NCBI GenBank assembly: GCA_963651465.1
Contig: CAVJPS010000011.1
Span: forward strand, 1-39,343
DNA length: 39,343 nt
Direction: 5' to 3'
Origin: SUG2458 sp963651465
Lineage (GTDB): Bacteria > Bacillota_I > Bacilli_A > RFN20 > CAG-826
Shown here: in pieces, positions 8,069 to 15,418 of the stretch
Layout: each line of letters opens with the position of its first letter
Position numbering within the stretch: the first letter of the stretch is position 1
Position numbers and translations under genes: made by a program
Notes under the pieces: generated by a model
What the model was told of the DNA's origin: nothing
Database searches by the model: none
What the model saw: only the letters and a program-made list of their open reading frames with translations

Positions 8069-9181
8069 TCATTCATTTCCGTTAAATCCACATAAATAGA
8101 TTTCACTTTCTTCTTTTAAACCACCAGCGTGATTAGCTACCATTATTTCCGCTTTATCGTTATTTGCAAAACAATATTCTGAAATTGAGATAGCAAGATA
8201 ATCTCCTAAAGTTTCAAGAGAAAATGGGTGAGGTGTTCCATCACCAAATATATGATTATTTAATACTTCTTCTTTGGTGAATAATTCAAAATATTCACCA
8301 AAATATTTATTAAACAATTTTTCAAATAAGTCTTTTTTATCTTCTTTAACATAAAAATTACATGCTCTACTATCTATAGATATATTACGTAATAAAGTGT
8401 CTTTAAAATCTTCGTAATCATCTAAAAATAAATATTTAACATCAGTTAATGAATGGTCAGCTAAAACAATAAAAGTAGTATCTTTATTATTCTGTACTAA
8501 TTCTTCTAATTTAACATTTATATCATTTACGATTTTTTTTACGAGAAGAGAAGAAGTTCCTTCATTGTGTATGGTATGATCTGGATCATCCCAATAGCAA
8601 TAAAGAAATATATTCTTATCATTTTCTTTTAATCCTTTATCAATTTTATTAAAGAAATCATTTAAATTAATACAGGCATTGTGATTAGAAAATCCCGGCC
8701 AATATGAATCGCATATAACTTCTTTGTTGCTGTCGTTAATTTGATCTAGTATTGATTTATAAGGTGCTACTTTATAAATAAAATTAGCATCAATATATTC
8801 TCCAGTATAATGATCATATCCTGTAAAAGTTTCAATAAATTTATCTTTTTCTTTAGAATAACTTGTCCAACCTAACCAACCGTTTTCAATTGGAAACTTT
8901 GCGCTTAATAAAGCGTCCGTTGCGGCAACAGTAGTAGGTGGAAAAGTACTATCAATTTTTTTAAGTATATGTTGACGTAAGAATGATTTTTCATCTAAAT
9001 GTTTATCAACAATAGATTTACCCATTCCATCAAAAAGCATTAATACAACCTTTTGTTTTCCTTTAATGTAATCGTCTAATTCTTTTATTGTTTTGTGAGT
9101 ATAAGGTGTATTAAAACATTTTAGAATAGAACAACTTACGTTTACTAATGAATTTGTAGTACTTGGTTTATAATACTTCAT
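8069..9181 (-). CDS. Alkaline phosphatase-superfamily phosphodiesterase/pyrophosphatase
   Basis: A 370-residue cytosolic-looking protein (no signal peptide) of the type I phosphodiesterase/nucleotide pyrophosphatase family. Family metal and nucleophile positions can be followed: Asp in LMLFDGMGK (~51), Thr in PPTTVAATD (~83-84), DDPDHTIH (~195), ADHSLTD (~243) and NHAGG (~352). Such enzymes hydrolyse phosphate mono- or diesters, including nucleotide sugars. It overlaps the FGGY kinase gene by 14 bp, so the two are probably translationally coupled and act on related substrates. The actual substrate is not evident. Alternative family members include phosphopentomutase-like or phosphonoacetate hydrolase-like enzymes, but the length and motifs fit a general phosphodiesterase best. 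Confidence 0.75.
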   Translation of the reverse strand: MKYYKPSTTNSLVNVSCSILKCFNTPYTHKTIKELDDYIKGKQKVVLMLFDGMGKSIVDKHLDEKSFLRQHILKKIDSTFPPTTVAATDALLSAKFPIENGWLGWTSYSKEKDKFIETFTGYDHYTGEYIDANFIYKVAPYKSILDQINDSNKEVICDSYWPGFSNHNACINLNDFFNKIDKGLKENDKNIFLYCYWDDPDHTIHNEGTSSLLVKKIVNDINVKLEELVQNNKDTTFIVLADHSLTDVKYLFLDDYEDFKDTLLRNISIDSRACNFYVKEDKKDLFEKLFNKYFGEYFELFTKEEVLNNHIFGDGTPHPFSLETLGDYLAISISEYCFANNDKAEIMVANHAGGLKEESEIYLCGFNGNE

Positions 9182-10745
9182 TTTTTACGTACTTACGGTT
9201 GTATTTTAATAAAGCTTTATTGACCTTATGTAATGAAGGATAAATGTTAACATATACGTTATTAAATAGATAGTTATATTTCTTGTGGTTAATCATATTT
9301 GGTTCAAATATATCAGTTTCGTGTTTCATGGATGCAATTGCATCATTAATATTATCAAAAGCTCCTATACCAACATAGGCAACCATTGCAGTTCCTAAAC
9401 TACCAGTTTCATGAGTTTGAATTCTTTTAACTGGTATTCCGAAGATATCAGCAGTAATTTGACAAATTGCGGAACTACGAGAGCCACCACCAGAAATCAT
9501 AATTTGATTTACTTTTCTTTTTTGACGTTTTTGAATAGTTTCTAAAGCTTCACGTAACGCAAACGCAATACCTTCAATAATAGATTTATAAACATGAGCT
9601 CTTGTGTGGGAGTCAGTAAATCCTACAATTGTTCCTTTTGCAGTAGGTCTTTTAATATCAGGTCCCCAATAAGGTTGTAATACAAGACCATCACAACCTG
9701 GGTTAATTTCAAGTAAACGTTTATTTAAAACTTCTTCAACAGCCATTTTTTGAATTTCAGCTTCTAAAGATTCTTCTTTTGCAAAGTTCTCTTTAAACCA
9801 GGTTATCATCCAATATCCTCGATATACTTGAACTTCTAAGTTAAAAAAGCCATCAACACAAGCATTATATGCTGGTAAAAATGGAACTGGTTCAATATAT
9901 TTTTTATTAGTAACTTCAATTGTAGATGCAGTGCCATATGAAATAGATGCCATATTGTTAGTGATACAACCAGTACCTATTGTTTCAGAACCTTTATCAG
10001 TACCATTAGCAATAACTTTTAAACCAACTGGTAAGCCAGTTTCTTTACTACATTCTTCAGTAATTTCTCCAATAATAGAACCACATTTAATTAATGTAGG
10101 CAACTTATCAACTTCAATATTGAAGATTTCATATTTCATATTTGATTTACTAAACCATTTACCTTTTTTCATATCAATTGGGTAATGTCCAGTATAATTA
10201 GCAGCAGTATCAACTTCTTTACCAGTAAATTTATATGTAAAGTAGGTTGAGACATTCCAATAATACTTAGTATTATTCCAAATATCAGGTTGATTTTCAC
10301 GAATCCAGTTTGACATTGAACGTTTACGGTTCAATGCAATTGTTTCCCACATACCAACAATATTAAATAATAAATAATTTAATCCACTAAAATCTTTTTT
10401 ATCACAGGATGCAACACGTTGATCACACCACAAAATAACAGGTCTCAATGGTTTATGATCTTTATCTAAACAAACAGCACTATCTCTAAAACTTGTAAAA
10501 GATAATCCTTTTACTCTTTTTATTAATTCTTTATTATTTTTTACTAAGGCTTTTGTTATGTTACATAGATGGTTCCAATAATAGTCAATATTTTGTTCAC
10601 AATATCCGTTTTTAGTACTGAAATATGCTGGAGCATAATGATATTGTTCCTCTGCAAGTGTATTACCTTGTTGATCAAAAATAATAGCACGTACACTTTG
10701 AGTACCGAAATCAATCGAAATAACTAATTCATCTTTTTTGTTCAT
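9168..10745 (-). CDS. FGGY-family carbohydrate kinase
   Basis: A 525-residue kinase. The N-terminal actin-like fold begins with ISIDFGTQSVRAIIFD (phosphate-binding loop, ~9-24); the C-terminal half has GTDKGSETIGTG (~245) and ISGGGSRSSAICQITAD (~423), the adenosine-binding region of FGGY kinases. The family phosphorylates sugars or polyols such as xylulose, ribulose, gluconate or glycerol; the substrate cannot be assigned here. ATG at 10745 follows a GGAGGA site. The gene is first of a two-gene unit with the phosphodiesterase, and shares its upstream region with divergent pyruvate phosphate dikinase, which suggests linkage to central carbon metabolism. Confidence 0.85.
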   Translation of the reverse strand: MNKKDELVISIDFGTQSVRAIIFDQQGNTLAEEQYHYAPAYFSTKNGYCEQNIDYYWNHLCNITKALVKNNKELIKRVKGLSFTSFRDSAVCLDKDHKPLRPVILWCDQRVASCDKKDFSGLNYLLFNIVGMWETIALNRKRSMSNWIRENQPDIWNNTKYYWNVSTYFTYKFTGKEVDTAANYTGHYPIDMKKGKWFSKSNMKYEIFNIEVDKLPTLIKCGSIIGEITEECSKETGLPVGLKVIANGTDKGSETIGTGCITNNMASISYGTASTIEVTNKKYIEPVPFLPAYNACVDGFFNLEVQVYRGYWMITWFKENFAKEESLEAEIQKMAVEEVLNKRLLEINPGCDGLVLQPYWGPDIKRPTAKGTIVGFTDSHTRAHVYKSIIEGIAFALREALETIQKRQKRKVNQIMISGGGSRSSAICQITADIFGIPVKRIQTHETGSLGTAMVAYVGIGAFDNINDAIASMKHETDIFEPNMINHKKYNYLFNNVYVNIYPSLHKVNKALLKYNRKYVKNEVL

Positions 10746-10770
10746 ATTTCTTCCTCCTCTAGCGATTATA

Positions 10771-10779
10771 ATTATAACA
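10771..10779 (-). promoter_or_regulatory. Extended -10 promoter of the FGGY kinase gene
   Basis: On the minus strand TGTTATAAT (TG-N-TATAAT) lies 26 bp upstream of the start codon. No good -35 box is seen, as is allowed for extended -10 promoters. Confidence 0.6.
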
Positions 10780-11131
10780 CAAGTGATAAATAAATATTTT
10801 TATATATTTATTTTATTAGATAATAGGAAATACTTGATACAAAATTAAATAAAATACATTGAAAAGAAAATGAAGTATAAAATTTCATTTAATTTTATAC
10901 CTATATTATTACAATAAAAATTTTTAAATACATGTTTTATGATTTTATTAAGATTTTATTCTTTTAATTTTATTTGTTTTTATCGATGTAAACGCTTTAA
11001 ATAGTACATAACAAAGAAATATACATAATTATTACAATTATTTCACCATTTTTTTAATATCTATGATATTATTTTAATGTAGTTTCAATCTACGCTAGCT
11101 TTAAAATGCTAGAAATTAGGAGGATAAAAGT
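10780..11131. promoter_or_regulatory. Divergent kinase-ppdK intergenic region with a near-cre site
   Basis: This stretch has no gene. TGTAAACGCTTTAA (10987-11000) matches the cre consensus except for A at the thirteenth position. A weak promoter toward ppdK may be TTACAA (11032-11037) with TAATAT (11055-11060), 17 bp apart. A short hairpin CTAGC/GCTAG (11095-11112) lies in the leader just before the AGGAGG site of ppdK. The rest is very AT-rich. Confidence 0.45.
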
Positions 11132-13768
11132 ATGTCAAAAAAGTATGTTTATCACTTCAAGGAAGCTTACGGATTAGGTAAAGAACTCCTTGGTGGTAAA
11201 GGTGCAGGTCTTGCAGAAATGACTCACATTGGAGTCCCAATTCCACAAGGCTTCACAATTACAACTGAAGCATGTACTCTTTATTACGATAGCAACAAGC
11301 AATTACCTCAATCATTAGTTGATGAAATTTACGCTGCTATTGCTCAAGTTGAAAAAGAGTCAGGTAAAAACTTTGGTGGTAATAAAAACCCATTATTAGT
11401 TTCCGTTCGTTCTGGTGCTAGAGTTTCTATGCCAGGTATGATGGATACAATCTTAAACTTAGGTTTAAATGATACAACAGTTGAAGTATTAGCACAAGAA
11501 ACAAACAACGTTCGTTTCGCTTACGATAGCTACCGCCGCTTCATCTTAATGTTCACAAACATCGCTAAAGGTCATCCACGTACAGACATGGATAAGATGT
11601 TAGAAGATTTAAAAGAAGCTAATGGTTATAAACTTGATACTGAAGTTACTGCTGAACAATTAAAAGAATTAGTTAAAAAGTACAAAGAATACTATAAATC
11701 AGTATTTGGTGAAGAATTCCCTTCAGATCCAAAAGTACAATTAATCGAAGCTGTTACAGCTGTCTTCCGTTCATGGGATAACCCACGTGCTAACGTTTAC
11801 CGTATGATGAACGGTATTCCATATTCATGGGGTACTGCTGTTAACGTCCAATCAATGGCTTTCGGTAACAAAGGTGAAACATCTGGTACTGGTGTTGCTT
11901 TCTCAAGAGACCCAGCTACTGGTGAAAACCAAATTTCAGCTGAATACTTACCAAACGCTCAAGGTGAAGACGTCGTTGCTGGTATTCGTACACCATTACA
12001 CATTGACGAACTTGCAAAACGTATGCCTGAAGTATACAAACAATTCGTTGAAACAATTAAATTAATGGAAAACCACTATCGTGATATGCAAGATATGGAA
12101 TTCACAGTTGAAGAAGGAAAATTATTCTTCTTACAAACACGTAACGGTAAGAGAACTCCTGCTGCTTCATTAAAGATCGCTTGTGATTTAGTTGATGAAG
12201 GCATCATCTCTGAAGACGAAGCTGTTTTACGTATCGATGCAATTTCATTCGATAAATTATTATTACCTAACTTTGTTAAAGAAGAATTAGCAAAGGCTAC
12301 TCCAGTCGCTACTGGTTTACCAGCAGGTCCTGGTGCAGGTACAGGTAAATTAGCTTTCACAGCTGAAGAAGCTGAAGCTAGACACCAAAATGGTGAAAAA
12401 GTTGTTTTAGTCCGTACAGAAACATCACCAGAAGATTTAATCGGTATGGTTGCTTCTGAAGCTATCTTAACAATGCGTGGTGGTATGACATCACACGCTG
12501 CTGTTGTTGCTCGTGGTATGGGTAAATGCTGTGTTACAGGTTGTAGCGCTGCTGTTATCGACGAAGAAGCTAAAACATTAACAATCAATGGTAAAGTATA
12601 TACATCAGAAGATACTGTCTCAATTGATGGTTCAACTGGTAATGTTTACCTTGGCGAAATTAAGAAAGAATTACCTGACTTATCATCAGGTTACTTCGGC
12701 CGTTTAATGGGCTGGGTTGATGCAGCTCGTAAATTAAGAGTCCGTACAAACGCTGACTCACCTCGTGATGCTCAACAAGCTAAGATCTTCGGTGCTGAAG
12801 GTATTGGTCTATGCCGTACAGAACATATGTTCTTTGATAAAGACAGAATCTTCTCAATGAGAAAAATGATTCTTGCTGATAACAAAGAAGATAGAGTTGC
12901 AGCATTAGCAGAATTAGAACCAATGCAACAAAAAGACTTCGAAGGTTTATACGAAATCATGGAAGGTATGAACGTTAACGTTCGTTTATTAGATCCACCT
13001 CTACATGAATTCTTACCTCAAGAAGAAGACAAGATTGCTGAATTAGCTAAAGCAACAGGCAAAACTGTTGAACAAGTTAAAGAAAGAATCGAAGAATTAC
13101 ACGAATTCAACCCTATGATGGGTCACCGTGGTTGTAGATTAGCTGTTTCATATCCTGAAATCTGTGAAATGCAAACAAGAGCTATTATTAAAGCTGCTCT
13201 TAAAGTTTCAAAAGAAAAAGGCTTCAAGATTGAACCAGAAATCATGGTACCACTTATCTTAGACGTTCGTGAATTAAAATTCGTTAAAAACCTCATTTGC
13301 AACACAGCTGATGAATTAATCAAAGCTGCTGGTGTTAATATGACATATCACGTTGGTACAATGATTGAAATCCCACGTGCTGCATTATTATCAGACGAAA
13401 TCGCTAAAGAAGCTGAATTCTTCTCATTTGGTACAAACGACTTAACACAAATGACATTTGGTTTCTCACGTGATGATGCAACTAAATTCTTACCAGACTA
13501 CTACTCCAATAAGATTTTAGAAGAAGATCCATTCAAGACTCTTGATCAAAATGGTGTTGGTAAGTTAGTTAAGATGTCAGTTGCTGCTGGTCGTGCTACA
13601 AGACCTGACTTACACGTTGGTGTCTGTGGTGAAACTGGTGGCGAACCTCACTCAGTCGAATTCTACCATGCTGCAGGACTTGACTATGTTTCATGTTCAC
13701 CATTCCGTGTTCCAGTTGCACGTTTAGCTGCTGCTCAAGCTGCAATTAAAGAAAAATTAGCTAAATAA
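11132..13768 (+). CDS. ppdK: Pyruvate, phosphate dikinase
   Basis: An 878-residue enzyme that interconverts pyruvate + ATP + Pi with phosphoenolpyruvate + AMP + PPi. Domains in order: the ATP-grasp nucleotide-binding half (GGKGAGLAEMT near residue 22; SVRSGARVSMPGMMDTILN), the phosphohistidine domain (GGMTSHAAVVARGMG, catalytic His ~455), and the PEP/pyruvate TIM barrel (GLCRTEHMFF; DPPLHEFLP; FFSFGTNDLTQM; VGVCGETGGEP with catalytic Cys ~831). Length and motifs are complete. It lets fermenting bacteria make PEP from pyruvate or use PPi in glycolysis. Start ATG follows AGGAGG. The near-cre site upstream suggests carbon-responsive control. Confidence 0.97.
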   Translation: MSKKYVYHFKEAYGLGKELLGGKGAGLAEMTHIGVPIPQGFTITTEACTLYYDSNKQLPQSLVDEIYAAIAQVEKESGKNFGGNKNPLLVSVRSGARVSMPGMMDTILNLGLNDTTVEVLAQETNNVRFAYDSYRRFILMFTNIAKGHPRTDMDKMLEDLKEANGYKLDTEVTAEQLKELVKKYKEYYKSVFGEEFPSDPKVQLIEAVTAVFRSWDNPRANVYRMMNGIPYSWGTAVNVQSMAFGNKGETSGTGVAFSRDPATGENQISAEYLPNAQGEDVVAGIRTPLHIDELAKRMPEVYKQFVETIKLMENHYRDMQDMEFTVEEGKLFFLQTRNGKRTPAASLKIACDLVDEGIISEDEAVLRIDAISFDKLLLPNFVKEELAKATPVATGLPAGPGAGTGKLAFTAEEAEARHQNGEKVVLVRTETSPEDLIGMVASEAILTMRGGMTSHAAVVARGMGKCCVTGCSAAVIDEEAKTLTINGKVYTSEDTVSIDGSTGNVYLGEIKKELPDLSSGYFGRLMGWVDAARKLRVRTNADSPRDAQQAKIFGAEGIGLCRTEHMFFDKDRIFSMRKMILADNKEDRVAALAELEPMQQKDFEGLYEIMEGMNVNVRLLDPPLHEFLPQEEDKIAELAKATGKTVEQVKERIEELHEFNPMMGHRGCRLAVSYPEICEMQTRAIIKAALKVSKEKGFKIEPEIMVPLILDVRELKFVKNLICNTADELIKAAGVNMTYHVGTMIEIPRAALLSDEIAKEAEFFSFGTNDLTQMTFGFSRDDATKFLPDYYSNKILEEDPFKTLDQNGVGKLVKMSVAAGRATRPDLHVGVCGETGGEPHSVEFYHAAGLDYVSCSPFRVPVARLAAAQAAIKEKLAK

Positions 13769-13785
13769 TTTATCTTTATAAATAT

Positions 13786-13815
13786 AAGGTCCCTATTTTA
13801 TAGGGATCTTTTTTT
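13786..13815 (+). terminator. Terminator of ppdK
   Basis: A 10-bp stem with one G-T pair (AAGGTCCCTA with TAGGGATCTT), a five-base loop and seven T. Confidence 0.9.
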
Positions 13816-13829
13816 ATTAAAAAATTATA

Positions 13830-13857
13830 AAAAAAAGAGTACTACAAGTAGTACTCT
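13830..13857 (-). terminator. Terminator of the small heat-shock gene
   Basis: The inverted repeat AGAGTACTAC/GTAGTACTCT (13836-13857) is followed on the minus strand by a T run (A at 13836-13829), 20 bp after the hsp20 stop. Confidence 0.85.
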
Positions 13858-13877
13858 CAAGAAGGGGATAACGAAAA

Positions 13878-14294
13878 CTATTCGACTAAAATCTTTTTTT
13901 CTTCTAATTCTTCTTTTGTTGGTTTAGAAATAGTAATTCGTAATAAGTTATTATCTAACTTAGCTTTAATATTTTCTTCTTTAATCTCTTCTCCAACAAA
14001 GTAAGAACGTTCATAAGTTCTGCTTCTTCTTTCGTGAAGAATATAATTAACTTTCTTATCTTCGTCATTATTTTCTTCAACTTGAGAAACTTTAATTGTT
14101 AGATAACCATCTTTTAAATCTAAGTTAATGTTTTCTTTATTAACAGATGGTACTTCAACATTCATTAGATATTCATTTTCGTTTTCAATAATATCAGTTC
14201 TCATTACATGTCTTGTAGTTGTGCAATCAAGACCAAATAAATCTTTTAAAAATGGATCATACAAATCATTGTGTTTTACGTATAAGTTATTCAT
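13878..14294 (-). CDS. Small heat-shock protein (Hsp20/alpha-crystallin)
   Basis: A 138-residue ATP-independent chaperone that holds unfolding proteins. The alpha-crystallin domain covers roughly residues 28-125: NEYLMNVEVPSVNKENINL, LKDGYLTIKV, then RSYFVGEEIKEENIKAKLDN and the closing NLLRITISKP. The usual C-terminal I-x-I/V anchor may be the KKILVE end. ATG at 14294 follows AGGAGG. The promoter carries two CIRCE operators, so HrcA repression and heat induction are likely. The gene stands alone between terminators. Confidence 0.95.
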   Translation of the reverse strand: MNNLYVKHNDLYDPFLKDLFGLDCTTTRHVMRTDIIENENEYLMNVEVPSVNKENINLDLKDGYLTIKVSQVEENNDEDKKVNYILHERRSRTYERSYFVGEEIKEENIKAKLDNNLLRITISKPTKEELEEKKILVE

Positions 14295-14328
14295 ATATAT
14301 TTCCTCCTAAGCTTTAACGTTTTTTATT

Positions 14329-14355
14329 CTAGCACTCTATTAACCCAAGTGCTAA
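14329..14355. promoter_or_regulatory. CIRCE operator 1
   Basis: CTAGCACTC-N9-AAGTGCTAA, one mismatch per half from the consensus TTAGCACTC-N9-GAGTGCTAA. It lies between the hsp20 -10 box and the start codon, where HrcA classically blocks transcription. Confidence 0.88.
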
Positions 14356-14359
14356 TTAT

Positions 14360-14399
14360 ATTATAACTCATTTTAGCACTCTGTCAATAGGATTGCTAA
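14360..14399 (-). promoter_or_regulatory. hsp20 promoter with CIRCE operator 2
   Basis: On the minus strand, -35 TTGACA (14387-14382) and -10 TATAAT (14365-14360) are 16 bp apart. A second CIRCE, TTAGCACTC-N9-GATTGCTAA (14373-14399, one mismatch), covers the spacer and -35. Two CIRCE copies flank the -10 box. Confidence 0.88.
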
Positions 14400-14497
14400 A
14401 ATAAATTAATTTTTTTATGCTCCGTTATTGTAAAGGTAATGATTAGGTAATAAAACGAATAAATCGTAATTTTTTTCATTTTTTAAGAAACTTTAGT

Positions 14498-14526
14498 TTT
14501 ACTTAATTATATAAATTAAGTATGAT
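14498..14526 (+). promoter_or_regulatory. Promoter of the surface-protein pair with a palindrome filling its spacer
   Basis: TTTACT (14498-14503) and TATGAT (14521-14526) are 17 bp apart. The spacer is almost entirely a palindrome, ACTTAATT-N5-AATTAAGT (14501-14521), which looks like an operator for an unidentified regulator. The 14400-14497 stretch upstream holds nothing else recognisable. Confidence 0.5.
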
Positions 14527-14587
14527 AAGAGTGAGGAAATATTCTCAAGTCTTTTTATGCTACATTAAAACAAAGGAGGTAACAGTG

Positions 14588-15376
14588 ATGAAAATTCAAA
14601 AAAAAGCTGAACTTTTAACAACTGGTTTAATTACTGTAACTTCTCTTGTTGCTCTTATATTTGCTACATTTTCTTGGTTTGAAGTAAGTAAAGAAGCTAG
14701 TTCAACATCAACTGCTATTATTTATCAAGACGATGTTCAAATTGACTACACTGTGTATAAATGTGACAATGAAACTCACGTTGTATCAACAACTGATAGC
14801 AATAACAATAAACTTTCATTAGTTGATCTAGATTTAAATAAATACGATGCTGTTTTCACTGAAAAGAACGAATGGTCACCAATTATTGTTCGTTTTGAAC
14901 TAACAGGTTCTACTCTTCCTGGCGACGGAAGTATTGGTATTCAAATAACTCGTACTTCATCAATAGCAGATGGTGATGGTGTAGTAAGTTCTAGTACTTC
15001 TAAGCTTGCTGCTGTTACATCTAATGTATGTACGTTTGGTGCTGGAACAAATTTTACTATAAGTGATAATAATGATGACGAAAAGGTTTATCTTGAATCG
15101 GTAAATGAATTTCAAACAAATGTTACATTACAAAATTTTGTAACTGGTACTACAGGAAGTTATACTAAAGTTTCTACTTTATATTATGACTTGCCTTATA
15201 CTTCTACTGCTTTTAACGGAAATACATTATATGTTTATTTATATATTTCATATAATTCAATATTAGCTCAAGAATACGTTGATAACCGTGATGAATCAAT
15301 TGTTGATATTGTTACTGATGGCCTTAACGTTTCAATTTTAAATGATTTAGATAGTATTTCAATTAACCATACTTAA
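14588..15376 (+). CDS. Exported protein with SipW-like signal (TasA/CalY-type architecture)
   Basis: A 262-residue protein. A basic start (MKIQKKAE) and a hydrophobic helix (TTGLITVTSLVALIFATFSWF) form the signal; the T/A-x-aromatic-F motif at its end resembles signal peptides cleaved by SipW-type peptidases in TasA/camelysin fibre proteins. The rest is a beta-rich, Ser/Thr-rich extracellular domain. I did not recognise a defined family. I chose ATG at 14588, 8 bp after AAAGGAGG, over upstream in-frame codons. The next gene, 42 bp downstream, codes for another protein with the same type of N terminus, so they likely form one operon and one surface structure. No signal peptidase gene is present nearby. 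Confidence 0.6.
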   Translation: MKIQKKAELLTTGLITVTSLVALIFATFSWFEVSKEASSTSTAIIYQDDVQIDYTVYKCDNETHVVSTTDSNNNKLSLVDLDLNKYDAVFTEKNEWSPIIVRFELTGSTLPGDGSIGIQITRTSSIADGDGVVSSSTSKLAAVTSNVCTFGAGTNFTISDNNDDEKVYLESVNEFQTNVTLQNFVTGTTGSYTKVSTLYYDLPYTSTAFNGNTLYVYLYISYNSILAQEYVDNRDESIVDIVTDGLNVSILNDLDSISINHT

Positions 15377-15418
15377 TCAATAAGTTATATTATTATTAAA
15401 TAGAAAGGAGGATATCTT

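Noticed and set aside
12076..12588. 170-codon frame antisense to ppdK
   Set aside because: It mirrors a highly biased coding region, has no ribosome site and no recognisable family.
14522..14587. Upstream start adding 22 residues to the first SipW-like protein
   Set aside because: It overlaps the -10 box and lacks a ribosome site; ATG 14588 has AAAGGAGG at 8 bp and begins a proper signal peptide.
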